Assembly (NCBI GenBank): GCA_015485495.1
Contig: WFTL01000066.1
Coordinates: 1-34,590, forward strand
DNA: 34,590 bases
Direction of reading: 5' to 3'
Source: Planctomycetaceae bacterium
GTDB lineage: Bacteria; Planctomycetota; Planctomycetia; Planctomycetales; Planctomycetaceae
Position 1 is the stretch's first letter; each line of letters starts with the position of its first letter. A program made the position numbers and the translations under genes. Below are positions 8,420 to 18,102 of the stretch, in pieces. The notes under the pieces are model-generated. The model saw only the letters and a program-made list of their open reading frames with translations, ran no database searches and was not told the DNA's origin.

Positions 8420-11400
8420 ATGTTGAACCTTCAGACTTCTCTGATCACTCTGGCTCAACAGACCGCCGATGCCGCTGCAGAAGCGGCATCCGGCGGACAG
8501 GAAGCTGCGCAGGAGGCGGCTGAGGCCGTTCAGGAAGCGGCCGAGGCGGCCGGCGGCGGCGAAACGCTGGTGCTGATCTGGCTGCTGATCAAAGTCCTTG
8601 CCATTCTCATTCTGCCTCTGGTGGCCGGCAGCTTTCTGGCCGGACTGCTGAAGGTGAAGGACTACGGCGGCCGCATCGGTGCCATCCTGCTGGCGCTGAC
8701 CCTGGCGCTGACGCCTCTGGTATCCGGTTATCTCAGCGGTGTCCCTCTGGAAGAGACTCTGCGGCTGGGCATCGATCTGGCCGGCGGCACGAACCTCGTG
8801 TTCGAAGTCGAATCGACTGCCGAAAAAGAAATCACGCCGGCTGTGATGGACAAAATGGTGGGAGCTGTCGCGCGGCGCATCAATCCGTCCGGACAGGAAG
8901 AAATCACGGTCCGGCAGGTCGGAGCCAATCGGATCGAAGTGATCATTCCGGGAGAAGACCCGCAGGCCGTCGATGAGATCAAGCGGCGGATCACGCGACT
9001 GGGCACTCTGGAATTCTTCATCACGGTCCATCCGCGGGAAGAGCCGTCCATCATGCAGCACGGACAGGCTCTGCCGCTGGATGTCAAAACCGTTCTGGAC
9101 GGCGCCGGCCAGGTGATCGCCCGCTGGGTGCCGGCCTGGGAAAATGAGGACGGACCTCAGTTTCTGCAGCGTGACGACGTGGTGCGCCGCCGGATTCAGC
9201 TTCTGCGTCAGAATGATGACGGTTCTGAAGAAACCTATGAAAGCGAAGAGTATCTCGTCCTGGTCGATCCGCCGGAACAGCGGGTCAGCGGCCGGTTTCT
9301 CACGAACGCCGGAGTCATCATGGATCCTGAGAAGGGAAGCCCGGTCGTGACATTCCGGTTCAATGCCGAAGGAGCCTGGCGATTCGGACAGCTCACCGGT
9401 CGTTTCCGGCCCCGCAGCGGACATCCCGATCGGGCTCTGGCGATCGTACTGGACGGAAAACTGTACAGCGCCCCGAACATTGAGGATCGGATCAGCAGCA
9501 GCGGCACGATTTCCGGCAACTTCACGATGGCGGAAGCCAATGAACTGGCATCGGTTCTGAATGCAGGGGCTCTGGAAGTTCCCATCAATCCCAAGCCACT
9601 TACCGAAGCCACCGTGGATCCGACGCTGGGAGAAGACGTGCGCAACAAAGGGGTGCGGGCGATTTTCATTGCGGCGGCGGCCGTGGTGGGATTCATGGTG
9701 CTGTACTACCGCACCGCCGGTCTGATCGCCGTGTTCTGCCTGCTGATGAACCTGGTTCTGGTGCTGTCCACCATGATGGTCATCGAAGCCACGTTCACAC
9801 TGCCGGGCCTGGCCGGTCTGGTTCTGACCATCGGGATGGCGGTGGACGCCAATGTGCTGATTTTTGAGCGGATTCGGGAAGAACAGCGGCGCGGAGCCAG
9901 CCTGCGGATGTCCATCCGCAACGGGTTTTCCAGAGCGCTGTCCACGATTGTCGATGCGAATCTGACCACACTGCTGACAGCCGTCATTTTGTTCATGATC
10001 GGCACGGACAATGTCCGCGGCTTCGCCGTGACGCTGTTCATCGGGATTGTGATGAGCATGTTTACGGCTCTGTTCGTGGGCCGCACGATTTTCGAAGTGG
10101 CTGAACAGAAACGGTGGATCAAAAAGCTGTCGATGTTCAGTCTGGTGGGGGAAACGAACTGGGATTTCGTCGGAAAACGGGCTCTGGCGGCCGTGCTGTC
10201 GGTGACGCTGATTGCCGGAGGCCTGTTCGTTTTCGCACAGCGTGCGGAAGACAACTACGACATCGACTTCACCGGCGGCACGATGGTCACGTTTCAACTG
10301 ACCGAACCGGCCGAAACCGATGCGGTCCGGAAGGTGCTGGCCACACAGTTCACCGATCACTTCACGGTCGAACGGCTGACTCTGGCCGGCGAAGACCCTC
10401 GGACCGGCGGCACCCATTTTCGTCTGCGGACTTCAGAAGCGGATACGGAAGAAAACCAGGATCTGGAACTGTCTGCCGAACAGCGTGTCAGTGCGAAAGT
10501 CAATGAAGCGTTCCAGAACGCCGAAGGCATGACACTGCGCAAAGTGACCATGTCGTTCAGTCCTCCGGTGCCCGTGGAGATTCCTGAAGACGATGAGTCG
10601 GTCCAGGCGACGCGGCTGAGACGATTCGACGGCGGCCACGCGGTCGACATCGAGTTTTCCGATGAGGTCGCTTTGGGGACGATTCTGGATCACCTGGCCG
10701 ATGCCTTCCGGCAGCTCGGTGACGGGGCGGAAGAACGGTATCAGGACTTCACGGCCCTGGTCGGCGTGGAAGGGCTGGAAGGCAGCGGCATGACAGCCGG
10801 GGAACGCAGCGTACGCAAGTACACGAAGATTCGTCTGCGTACGGTGGCTCAGGTCCCCCAGGAAGATCTGGAAGCGGCGTTGTCGGCCATGCAGGCGCGA
10901 CTGGCATCCAGCCCGCTGTTCGATGAAGTCAACACATTCGCCAGTGCAATTGCCACGGAAATGAAGCAGTCGGCTGTGATGGCCGTGGTGATCAGCCTGC
11001 TGGCCATCGTGGGATACATCTGGTTCCGGTTTCAGAGCATCACGTTTGGTGTGGCCGCTGTGGTCGCGCTGGCACACGACGTTCTCATTGTTCTGGGAAT
11101 GGTGTCGGCCGCTTCCCTGGCTGCTGACACGCCCATCGGCCAGGCCCTGCTGCTGACGGATTTCCGAATCAATCTGCCGATGGTGGCGGCGTTTCTGACA
11201 ATCGTGGGATATTCCCTGAACGACACGATCGTCGTGTTCGACCGCATCCGCGAAGTCCGCGGGAAAAATCCGGATCTGACCCCCGATATCGTCAACACGG
11301 CTCTCAACCAGACCCTGTCGCGTACCCTGCTGACGTCGCTGACCACGCTGCTGGTGGTCGTCATCCTGTATGTCATCGGCGGCGCCGGGATTCACGGATT

Positions 11401-11515
11401 CGCCTTCTGCCTGACACTCGGCGTGATCGTGGGAACCTACAGTTCGATCTATGTGGCCAGCCCGGTTCTCATCTGGTTCATGAATCGCGGCCGGAAGCAG
11501 GGCGAAGCGGCGTGA
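8420..11515 (+). CDS. secDF: Fused protein translocase subunit SecDF
   Basis: A 1031-residue fusion of SecD and SecF, the proton-driven subunits that pull exported proteins through the SecYEG channel. The SecD half (about residues 1-560) has the GIDLAGGTNLVFEVE motif, a periplasmic domain and a membrane block containing GMAVDANVLIFERIREE. The SecF half starts around residue 575 and has DFTGGTMVTF, a second periplasmic region and the block with GYSLNDTIVVFDRIRE. Each half should have six membrane helices. A 30-residue Ala/Glu/Gln-rich low-complexity segment sits near the N-terminus before a hydrophobic pair of helices, so the N-terminal part is longer than in E. coli SecD. The ATG at 8420 has AGGAA about nine bases upstream. 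Fusion of the two subunits is known in several phyla. Confidence 0.96.
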   Translation: MLNLQTSLITLAQQTADAAAEAASGGQEAAQEAAEAVQEAAEAAGGGETLVLIWLLIKVLAILILPLVAGSFLAGLLKVKDYGGRIGAILLALTLALTPLVSGYLSGVPLEETLRLGIDLAGGTNLVFEVESTAEKEITPAVMDKMVGAVARRINPSGQEEITVRQVGANRIEVIIPGEDPQAVDEIKRRITRLGTLEFFITVHPREEPSIMQHGQALPLDVKTVLDGAGQVIARWVPAWENEDGPQFLQRDDVVRRRIQLLRQNDDGSEETYESEEYLVLVDPPEQRVSGRFLTNAGVIMDPEKGSPVVTFRFNAEGAWRFGQLTGRFRPRSGHPDRALAIVLDGKLYSAPNIEDRISSSGTISGNFTMAEANELASVLNAGALEVPINPKPLTEATVDPTLGEDVRNKGVRAIFIAAAAVVGFMVLYYRTAGLIAVFCLLMNLVLVLSTMMVIEATFTLPGLAGLVLTIGMAVDANVLIFERIREEQRRGASLRMSIRNGFSRALSTIVDANLTTLLTAVILFMIGTDNVRGFAVTLFIGIVMSMFTALFVGRTIFEVAEQKRWIKKLSMFSLVGETNWDFVGKRALAAVLSVTLIAGGLFVFAQRAEDNYDIDFTGGTMVTFQLTEPAETDAVRKVLATQFTDHFTVERLTLAGEDPRTGGTHFRLRTSEADTEENQDLELSAEQRVSAKVNEAFQNAEGMTLRKVTMSFSPPVPVEIPEDDESVQATRLRRFDGGHAVDIEFSDEVALGTILDHLADAFRQLGDGAEERYQDFTALVGVEGLEGSGMTAGERSVRKYTKIRLRTVAQVPQEDLEAALSAMQARLASSPLFDEVNTFASAIATEMKQSAVMAVVISLLAIVGYIWFRFQSITFGVAAVVALAHDVLIVLGMVSAASLAADTPIGQALLLTDFRINLPMVAAFLTIVGYSLNDTIVVFDRIREVRGKNPDLTPDIVNTALNQTLSRTLLTSLTTLLVVVILYVIGGAGIHGFAFCLTLGVIVGTYSSIYVASPVLIWFMNRGRKQGEAA

Positions 11516-11712
11516 ACAGATGGACCGAGCGGACCGGCGGATGCCTGTCTGCAGGGAACGGATGCCTGGTACGCTGAACGGGCCGGGCACGCGCAGGCGG
11601 TTCCGGCCGAACGGCCACAACAGCCACTCTGGCCTGTTCGGCTTTCCCGGCGGCCGGACCGGATCGGGCTGACCGGGCTGAATGTGACCGGGACAATTCG
11701 GGGAACGACGTC

Positions 11713-12639
11713 ATGATGCCTGCCGGTGAACCGGCAGTCAGAACCGCTGACTGCGATCTGAAAGAATCCTGCTGCCTGGTTTCCATGCCGGTGGGCGGGC
11801 GGATCGCTCTGCACCGAATCCGGGCAGACGGCACGCAGTCTCAGCCGGTGATCGTGGCGCATGGAACCATTTCCAACGCCGCCACGGTCCGGCCGCTGGC
11901 AACGTTCCTGGCCCGCCACGGATTCGACTGCTGGATGCTGGAATGGGGCGGGCACGGAGACAGCCGGCATGTGAGTTCCCGACAAAACAGTGAATTCCCC
12001 GCGTTTCATGATCTGCCGGCGGCTGTTGACGAGGTGCTGACCCGAACCGGATCCGATCAGCTTTTCTGGGTCTCGCACAGCGGCGGAGGGCATCTGCCGC
12101 TGATGTATCTGGGCCGGCATCCGGAACACCAGGATCAGTTTGCCGGCCTGATCACTCTGGGAACACAGTCGACTCACATGGCCCGCGGTCTGCGGAACCG
12201 ACTGGGGCTTTGTGCTTTGGTCGGCATCACCACCGTGCTGGGCCGCACCCCCCGGGCCATTCTGCCTCTGGGAAACGAACCGGAACCGACCCGGCTTCTG
12301 GCTCAGTGGGCCCGATGGAACCTGAAAAGGAAATGGTACGGAACGGACGGTCTGGATTACCTGGCCGCTCTGGAACAGGTGTCCATTCCCGTCAAGATTG
12401 TTGCCGGAGCGCGCGACCAGGTGGCTCCGGCTGACGGCTGCCGCGCCATCTTCGATGCACTCGGCGGTCGCGACAAAACCTGGGTGCTTTGCGGGACGGA
12501 AGCAGGGTTCAGCCGCGACTTCGGCCATGGGGAGCTCATTCGCGGACAGGCGGCGCGGGAAGAACTGTTTCCGCGCATGGTCCGCTGGCTCCAGGAACGG
12601 GACAAAACCCGAACACCGCCGACTGCGGATCGGTCATGA
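11713..12639 (+). CDS. Alpha/beta hydrolase
   Basis: A 308-residue serine hydrolase fold protein. The oxyanion region is HGTISN (residue 50 onward), the nucleophile elbow is VSHSGGGH with Ser123 (the first Gly of the usual GxSxG is Ser), the acid is probably Asp235 in AGARDQVAP, and the base is His272 in FGHGEL. The WMLEWGGHGDS strand-turn and the general layout resemble lipases, esterases and polyester-related hydrolases, so an acyl ester substrate is likely but not shown. The start is one of two consecutive ATGs at 11713; no strong ribosome binding site is visible. The gene converges on the DUF4334 gene with only 46 bases between the stops, and may belong functionally with that lipid-like cluster. 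It does not look like OleB. Confidence 0.85.
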   Translation: MMPAGEPAVRTADCDLKESCCLVSMPVGGRIALHRIRADGTQSQPVIVAHGTISNAATVRPLATFLARHGFDCWMLEWGGHGDSRHVSSRQNSEFPAFHDLPAAVDEVLTRTGSDQLFWVSHSGGGHLPLMYLGRHPEHQDQFAGLITLGTQSTHMARGLRNRLGLCALVGITTVLGRTPRAILPLGNEPEPTRLLAQWARWNLKRKWYGTDGLDYLAALEQVSIPVKIVAGARDQVAPADGCRAIFDALGGRDKTWVLCGTEAGFSRDFGHGELIRGQAAREELFPRMVRWLQERDKTRTPPTADRS

Positions 12640-12640
12640 T

Positions 12641-12654
12641 CCGGCTGCAGCCGG
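12641..12654. repeat. 14-bp perfect palindrome between convergent genes
   Basis: CCGGCTGCAGCCGG sits between the stop codons of the alpha/beta hydrolase and the DUF4334 gene. It could form a short hairpin on either transcript, but no T-run follows on either strand, so intrinsic termination is doubtful. Confidence 0.4.
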
Positions 12655-12685
12655 CGGGCACCATCGTCGTTTGTGCGCCGTTTCA

Positions 12686-13291
12686 TCAGGGATCGGGCCG
12701 TTCCGGAACGGGAGAATGTTCCGGTGCGATTTTCTGCAGGAGAAAAGGGAACGGCATGCCGATTCCCTTCTGATCCATCAGTCCCAGCACCGTTTGATCA
12801 TTGACACGCCGAAAATGATCGTGAATCGGCAGGTGATCGTAGATCATGGTGGCCGTCACCACGCCTCGATATTCCATCATCCGCAGCCTTGCCTGACTGC
12901 GCCGCGTGCGCAGCAGGGATACGGTCATTCGGGTCAGCGGACGCAGCAGAGGGCTCTTCAGGACGGGCATCTGCAGACTCAGCCACACCAGCCAGGGACG
13001 GGGCCGCACACGAAACAGGCGGCCATGACGGTCTTCGTGCAGCAAAGGGTGCACAGAGTCCGGATTTTCGAATTCCTTGCCGTACCACCGGGCCGCTTCC
13101 AGAATGCCGTCCTGCGGATGTCCGGCCGTGATTTCGCGTCCCTTCCAGAGTCCGGTCATGAAGGGCAGATCGACCGGATCGAGGCGGTCGAACAGGCCGA
13201 TGACGTCTTCAGAGCGACAGCGTCCGGTCTGCAGAATGTCCGGCAGGTCGCTGACGGAACCGGCTGTCGTCTCAGTCGTCGGTTCGCTCAC
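12686..13291 (-). CDS. GXWXG / DUF4334 domain protein
   Basis: A 201-residue soluble protein with a GXWXG motif (GLWKG, residues 47-51) in its first half and a DUF4334-like second half containing the RGVVTATMIYDHLPIHDHF and MDQKGIG stretches. Proteins with this pair of domains are uncharacterised; the fold is thought to be small and beta-rich. The chosen start is GTG at 13291, which has GGAG eight bases before it and overlaps the end of the DUF3556 gene by 20 bases, a sign of translational coupling. The longer frame upstream reads through the other gene in another frame and is not protein-like. The coupling suggests that the two products act together, perhaps on a lipid. Confidence 0.8.
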   Translation of the reverse strand: MSEPTTETTAGSVSDLPDILQTGRCRSEDVIGLFDRLDPVDLPFMTGLWKGREITAGHPQDGILEAARWYGKEFENPDSVHPLLHEDRHGRLFRVRPRPWLVWLSLQMPVLKSPLLRPLTRMTVSLLRTRRSQARLRMMEYRGVVTATMIYDHLPIHDHFRRVNDQTVLGLMDQKGIGMPFPFLLQKIAPEHSPVPERPDP

Positions 13292-14972
13292 AGGTCCACT
13301 CCGAAGGATACGGCTGCCGGTCGACCAGATCCCGGACGAATGTGCGTCCGGAATGCAGCAGCCCGTCCTGGGCGTCCACGACGCGCCAGTCGAGAAACGG
13401 GCGGCCCAGAGGCTGAGGGTCGACGAAAACGACGCGCAGCTGACCGGGCTTCCAGCGGCAGCGCCGCTGCAGAGCCCGCAGCAGATGTTCATTGTGCAGA
13501 TGGCCGTCACCGAAATTCCATCCCGCGGTCACTCCACAGACCAGTTCGCCGTCACGCCACACGTACCGATCGATGTCGTCGACGGCCAGAGGCAGAACAT
13601 CGTGGAGAACCCGGCCGTGCAGATGCATGAGTCGAAAGGCGATCACGCGGCTCAGTACGGTGTGGACGGTTACAGGATCGTAGAACACGCGGAGCTGACG
13701 CGGCAGAATCGGAGAGACGGTCGTGACATGATGGGAAATTTTCTGTTCCGCATCGTCCTGAAACAGCCAGACACTGTACGCCCAGTTGCCCGCGTAGAAC
13801 CGCATGCCCAGCAGAAAGGATACCCAGGCCGGAAACAGGTTGCCGATCAGCGGGATGACCGCCAGCGCGATCGTCAGCAGAATCGGCAGCAGGCCCGATT
13901 CGAAAACGAAAGGTGAAACGGATTCGTGCCCTCCGAAAAGAGCGAACCCGCCGTACACCATCATGATGTTCCATTCCAGAGGGACGCCCATCGGAACACA
14001 CAGGGTGATGAACGAATGGAAGCCCAGCATGATCACCAGACCGGCCACCGTTACAGGTGACGGCAGACCGCCTGGTGCCCCGTCGGTCCACAGGAATCCG
14101 GACATCAGCAGCAGAGGAAACACGTATTCGGTGACAGTGCCGAAATGGGCCAGAAGGTCGGTGAAAGCCGTTGTCCGCAGGTCGCGCGGAGCATCCCGAA
14201 ACAGATGTCGGCGGAACAGGCGGGTTGGCAGCAGGCCGCTGTTGCTGAGCATCACGCTGATTACGGACGGAAAATGCCGATTCAGCTTGGACGTCGCTGC
14301 CCAGAACCAGATTCCGTACCACACCCACTTTTCGCCGGCGATGGCGTCCTGAGGAAACAGGAAACAGATCGTGGCGATCAGATAATGTTCCGGACGGGAC
14401 GACAGAAAAGCCGTCCGGTCCAGCAGTCCCAGCAGAGGCAGAATCGCGACGGTGGGCCAGAGAATCTCCGGAGTGACTTCGGGAGCGATGAGGACACGGA
14501 CAAGCTGCAGCACATGCAGCAGATACACGGCGCAGTCGAAAAGCCGCCTTCGATCGCCGCCCAGAACCGGTATGTTCGGCCACAGGGGAATCCGGATCGT
14601 CCCCGGGCGCAGGTAGTACAGGAAGCCGCCGAACGGCGGCAGGTAGCGGCCTGACAGAGGGCCGCTGCCGGATGCCAGTCCCAGACCTTCGAACAGCATG
14701 CTCCAGGCGATCGCTTTGACGATCGCCTGCGGGTGATTCCACCAGCGGCCGATGCTTTCGATGCCCCCCAGTGCTTCGGAAAAGGATGCGAACCAGATCC
14801 ACATTCCGGCGTAAAAGGCGGCTTTGACGATGTAGAAGGTGTAGACCAGCAGCGGCGTTCCGAATCCCTGTCGCGCCCAGTCGGCGCACAGCAGACGCGC
14901 CCGTTCGGGGAACGGCATCTGCTTCCACTTCTGGAAATCGAATGGGAAAGGTGAGGGAGTCAGGAGCGACAT
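13272..14972 (-). CDS. DUF3556 polytopic membrane protein
   Basis: A 566-residue integral membrane protein. The N-terminal pattern (FDFQKWKQMPFPERARLL, then WARQGFGTPLLVYTFYIVK) and many hydrophobic segments over residues 40-410 match, by recall, the DUF3556 family best known from mycobacteria and other actinobacteria. About ten membrane helices are visible (for example LLVYTFYIVKAAFYAGMWIW and LPILLTIALAVIPLIGNLF). The last 160 residues are soluble and include WNFGDGHLHNEHLL and a VVFVDPQPLG strand. Function is unknown; co-occurrence with lipid genes elsewhere is a recollection, not shown here. The ATG at 14972 fits the family start. The downstream DUF4334 gene overlaps it by 20 bases. Confidence 0.8.
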   Translation of the reverse strand: MSLLTPSPFPFDFQKWKQMPFPERARLLCADWARQGFGTPLLVYTFYIVKAAFYAGMWIWFASFSEALGGIESIGRWWNHPQAIVKAIAWSMLFEGLGLASGSGPLSGRYLPPFGGFLYYLRPGTIRIPLWPNIPVLGGDRRRLFDCAVYLLHVLQLVRVLIAPEVTPEILWPTVAILPLLGLLDRTAFLSSRPEHYLIATICFLFPQDAIAGEKWVWYGIWFWAATSKLNRHFPSVISVMLSNSGLLPTRLFRRHLFRDAPRDLRTTAFTDLLAHFGTVTEYVFPLLLMSGFLWTDGAPGGLPSPVTVAGLVIMLGFHSFITLCVPMGVPLEWNIMMVYGGFALFGGHESVSPFVFESGLLPILLTIALAVIPLIGNLFPAWVSFLLGMRFYAGNWAYSVWLFQDDAEQKISHHVTTVSPILPRQLRVFYDPVTVHTVLSRVIAFRLMHLHGRVLHDVLPLAVDDIDRYVWRDGELVCGVTAGWNFGDGHLHNEHLLRALQRRCRWKPGQLRVVFVDPQPLGRPFLDWRVVDAQDGLLHSGRTFVRDLVDRQPYPSEWTCERTDD

Positions 14973-15094
14973 GGGTCCGTTTTCACCGGCAGTGTTCCGG
15001 AATGTCCGGGCCGAACAGACGGACCGGACACACGTGGTCCGGTCCGGCAGGCGGTGACAGACGGCGGCCGTCCGGCTGCCGGACGGTCATCCGG

Positions 15095-15934
15095 TCAGGC
15101 CCACAGCCGCACGCGCCGGTACAGATGATCGGGCAGATGACGCTGCAGGGCTCTGCGGGCCGCCGCGGCCGCCGTTCGTGTACTCAGATGACTCAGGATA
15201 ATCAGTTCGTTGTGAAAACGTTCGGCGCGTTCCACGAAATCGTCCAGATGCATGTGGCCGAACTTGTGAACCTTTTCGCGGCGATGTTCCGGCCGAAAAA
15301 ATGTCATTTCCGTAATCAGAATCTGTGATTCGAACACGTCCTCGTGATCGTCCAGGCCTGCCGGTGCCGTGTCCCCCGTGAAGCAGACCAGCGGCGAGAG
15401 CACTTCCCGGGTGACTTCGGTTCCCGACAGCCGCAGATCACGAATCCGGTCTCCGGACAGGCCATGGTATTCGGGTTTCAGTTTCTTGCGGAGATCGTAA
15501 ACGATGTAGCCGACCGACGGCACCGTATGCCGTGTGGAAATCACGCGGACACGGTGCTCACGAGACAGCTCGATCATCTCGCCGGGTTCCACGCCGACCA
15601 GTTCACAGTGCATGCGGCCGCGATCCAGCCGCTGCCAGGCGCGGAGCATGCGGTGGACGTTATCCACCACCTGATTCGGCAGATAAATGACGGGGGGCGC
15701 CATTTTCATCATCCGCCGCCGGGCGACGTAGACGGGCAGAGCTGCCAGGTGATCCAGGTGCGTGTGGGAGACGAAAAACGTCTGTGTTCCCATGAACGAC
15801 CAGGGACTGCCGCCCAGTTCGAATCCCAGTTTCAGTTCGGGAATGCGCCAGTAACTCTGCACGGCCCCGCGCGAATAGCCTTCGATGGTCAGTGCCCTGT
15901 GGCGCAAGGATGTCAGAGGAAGATTGTCGATCAT
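15095..15934 (-). CDS. MBL-fold metallo-hydrolase (RNase Z-like)
   Basis: A 279-residue metallo-beta-lactamase fold protein with the dinuclear metal motif HTHLDH (His57, His59, Asp61, His62), a later FTGDTAP ligand segment, and the C-terminal HMHLDDF and LSHLSTR histidine motifs. The overall layout resembles RNase Z and related nucleases more than class B lactamases, though a canonical tRNase Z exosite arm was not recognised. Two starts are possible: ATG at 15934, used here because the preceding residues look poorly conserved in kind, or GTG at 16012, four bases after the bpt stop. In the latter case it would be tightly coupled to bpt. Same-strand spacing suggests one operon with the next two genes upstream. 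Confidence 0.82.
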   Translation of the reverse strand: MIDNLPLTSLRHRALTIEGYSRGAVQSYWRIPELKLGFELGGSPWSFMGTQTFFVSHTHLDHLAALPVYVARRRMMKMAPPVIYLPNQVVDNVHRMLRAWQRLDRGRMHCELVGVEPGEMIELSREHRVRVISTRHTVPSVGYIVYDLRKKLKPEYHGLSGDRIRDLRLSGTEVTREVLSPLVCFTGDTAPAGLDDHEDVFESQILITEMTFFRPEHRREKVHKFGHMHLDDFVERAERFHNELIILSHLSTRTAAAAARRALQRHLPDHLYRRVRLWA

Positions 15935-16016
15935 CGAAACGTCGGAAGAAAGGCGGGGCGGAACCGGTGAACGGATGCACAGCAAAACGCCGATCCGGAC
16001 CGGATCGAACACGATG

Positions 16017-16817
16017 TCAGCCGACAGAAGACTCCGGATCGTCCGGCAGATTCCACTGCGGAACCTGTCCGTCCGGCACGAAAGCGTGCAGAAGTTCGTA
16101 CGGGCGAAAACGGTTCTTGTAGTTCATCGAACCGCACTCACGAATGTAGTAGCCCAGGTACAGAGAGTCCCGACCGGCAGCCCGGCCGGTCTCAATTTCG
16201 CTCAAAACGGAAAACGTCCCCGGGCTGCGGGAGCGCCACGACGGATCGCAGACAAAGTACACGCTCGACTGCACACGATCTGTCATGTCCACCAGGCCGA
16301 TTCCGACAAGGCGATCCTGTCGGAAGTACAGGAACTCGCGGGCGAATTCGAAACCCCCTTCCACAAACGTGCGGACGTATTCCGATTCTGTGATCTGCTG
16401 CAGCGGCCATCCGCGGCGTGCGTGCATGTCCTGATGGTAGCCGTTGTAAAGCTGCACATGACGGGGGCTGACAGACGGAGGCTGAATCCGGATGCGGATA
16501 TCGGCATTGCGCCGCAGACACCGACGCTGACTGCGGGAGGGAGTGAACTTCTGCAGACACACGCGCAGACCGAGGCATTCATGGCAGGTCCGACAGGCCG
16601 GGCGAAACAGCAGACGGCCGAAACGCCGCCAGCCACGCTCCAGCAGCTGCTCGTATTGCGCCGCCGACAGCGTTCCCACCAGGCGGTATTCGAAGCGCGC
16701 CCGGCGTCCGGGAAGATAGGCGCACGAAGTCGGCAGGCTGTAGAAGGAATCGTCGGCACCTGCGAGGATGTCATCGTTCATGTCCGCATCATCGTCCCCG
16801 CATTCGTCGGGTTCCAT
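16017..16817 (-). CDS. bpt: Aspartate/glutamate leucyltransferase (N-end rule)
   Basis: A 266-residue aminoacyl-tRNA protein transferase of the ATE/Bpt family. Such enzymes move leucine (or arginine) from tRNA to proteins beginning with Asp or Glu, marking them for ClpS/ClpAP degradation. Support includes the N-terminal [16 protein letters not shown] segment, the cysteine cluster CRTCHEC, the FVEGGFEF and GIGLVDMT strands, and the C-terminal [22 protein letters not shown] signature. Bacterial Bpt proteins are usually about 235-250 residues. The ATG at 16817 gives 266; an in-frame ATG at 16781 would give 254 and cannot be ruled out. The gene follows the secreted orphan by 34 bases and precedes the MBL-fold gene. 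Confidence 0.92.
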   Translation of the reverse strand: MEPDECGDDDADMNDDILAGADDSFYSLPTSCAYLPGRRARFEYRLVGTLSAAQYEQLLERGWRRFGRLLFRPACRTCHECLGLRVCLQKFTPSRSQRRCLRRNADIRIRIQPPSVSPRHVQLYNGYHQDMHARRGWPLQQITESEYVRTFVEGGFEFAREFLYFRQDRLVGIGLVDMTDRVQSSVYFVCDPSWRSRSPGTFSVLSEIETGRAAGRDSLYLGYYIRECGSMNYKNRFRPYELLHAFVPDGQVPQWNLPDDPESSVG

Positions 16818-16851
16818 GGCAGCCGGGATGCGCCGGCGGTCCCCTGTCCGG

Positions 16852-18102
16852 TCAGCGGGAAGGGGACGGCTTCTCCGATTCTTCCCGCCGGCGCCATCCG
16901 GACGATTCCGGCGGACGCGATCGGGAGACGGTGCCGGAGCATGACACGGACGGGTCGACTGCTTCTTCGGCAGACGATTCCGCGGCCGCAGTCGCCATGG
17001 CGCGGGCCAGGTGCATGAGTTCCGCTTCGCGCTGCTGCCGTTCTGTGTCGTCCTTCGAATCCGATCGGGACGATGCGGCTTCTGTTTCGGCGGAAGGAAG
17101 AAAAACGGAATCCGGTCCGTCGTCGCCGAAATCGGACTGTTCATTCGGATCCGGCAGAGACCGTTCATGGATCACGATCGTGGACACCATGCGGGCGGCC
17201 CGGGAATCGCTCTCCGAATCCGGCTGCCGACGGACGGCCGCGGTGCGGTCGCGGCCGTCGTCGGCAGGCAGGGTCCGATTTCGAAGCTGCGTCAGGTCGG
17301 CCAGTTCCTGCCGCCGCCGGGGATCCACGCCATCGAGCCTCCAGGCGATCTGCCGCACCCATTCCGGATCGTGTGTGACGGCCTGAGACATCATGCGGGC
17401 GTACAGAGACACTTCGAAGGCATTGCGATCGATCATCATGTTGGTGATGGGCGAGGCCAGCACCGCCATGGCTCTCATCGCCGCTGACGGAAAGGACAGG
17501 AACACGTCGAGTTTCTGACGGACGAAGGTTTCTCCCTGATCGGTTTCCTGCAGGCGGTAACGCAGCCACAGCAGAGCGGACGCGGTGATGGGACGCGGCA
17601 GAAGCGGACTCCGGTACGTCCCGTCGCACAGCACCAGACACTGTTCCGCATCGCGGTACAGAATGACGGCCCGGCCGCCGGAGCCGTCCGGAGCGGTCGT
17701 TTCGAATTCCCGGGGACCCACCTGCCACAGATTCACCTGAGAAATCTGCATGGCTCGCCATGTGCTGACCGCCACGTCGGGATGGTTCACCAGGTAACGG
17801 TACGTGGCCGGGTCGACCGGATACCGGAATTCAGGCAGACGCCGATACTGGGCACATCGGTCGACGATTTTTCGCACCTGACGACGACTGTCCGCTGACA
17901 TCTGCTGCCAGGGAAACTGCCGGATGCTGGTGTCGCGCAGCCGTCGGCCGGACTGCCCTTCCGCCACGATCTGCAGACCCGCGCGGCGGGCCAGATCATG
18001 CAGCGGCTGCTGAGCGGACACGGGCGCGGCCAGAAGCACCCACAGCACTGCGAGAGTGCCGGATACCTGACGGCGCGCAGACCGACTCAACGGCGTCCGC
18101 AT
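16852..18102 (-). CDS. Secreted protein of unknown function
   Basis: A 416-residue exported protein that I do not recognise. The signal peptide is clear (VSGTLAVLWVLLAAPVSAQQ, cleavage probably after SAQ). Residues 30-275 form one well-structured domain with WQQMSADSRRQVRKIVDRC, a YLVNHPDVAVSTWRAM stretch and FLSFPSAAMRAMAVLASPI. Four cysteines are spread over the mature part. The final 140 residues are charged and low in complexity (Arg/Ser/Asp/Glu-rich), probably unstructured, with a run of Ala/Met in LMHLARAMATAAAESSAEE. It leads the leftward run that continues with bpt. I expect relatives mainly in Planctomycetota, but this is a guess. Confidence 0.75.
   Translation of the reverse strand: MRTPLSRSARRQVSGTLAVLWVLLAAPVSAQQPLHDLARRAGLQIVAEGQSGRRLRDTSIRQFPWQQMSADSRRQVRKIVDRCAQYRRLPEFRYPVDPATYRYLVNHPDVAVSTWRAMQISQVNLWQVGPREFETTAPDGSGGRAVILYRDAEQCLVLCDGTYRSPLLPRPITASALLWLRYRLQETDQGETFVRQKLDVFLSFPSAAMRAMAVLASPITNMMIDRNAFEVSLYARMMSQAVTHDPEWVRQIAWRLDGVDPRRRQELADLTQLRNRTLPADDGRDRTAAVRRQPDSESDSRAARMVSTIVIHERSLPDPNEQSDFGDDGPDSVFLPSAETEAASSRSDSKDDTERQQREAELMHLARAMATAAAESSAEEAVDPSVSCSGTVSRSRPPESSGWRRREESEKPSPSR

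Noticed and set aside
8411-10417. A 668-codon open frame on the minus strand opposite secDF
   Set aside because: It is the antisense shadow of the high-GC secDF gene; its composition is His/Arg/Gln-rich and it shows no domain.
11713-12639. The alpha/beta hydrolase as OleB partner of the OleA-type enzyme
   Set aside because: OleB proteins are haloalkane-dehalogenase-like; this sequence lacks that pattern and lies 12 kb away.
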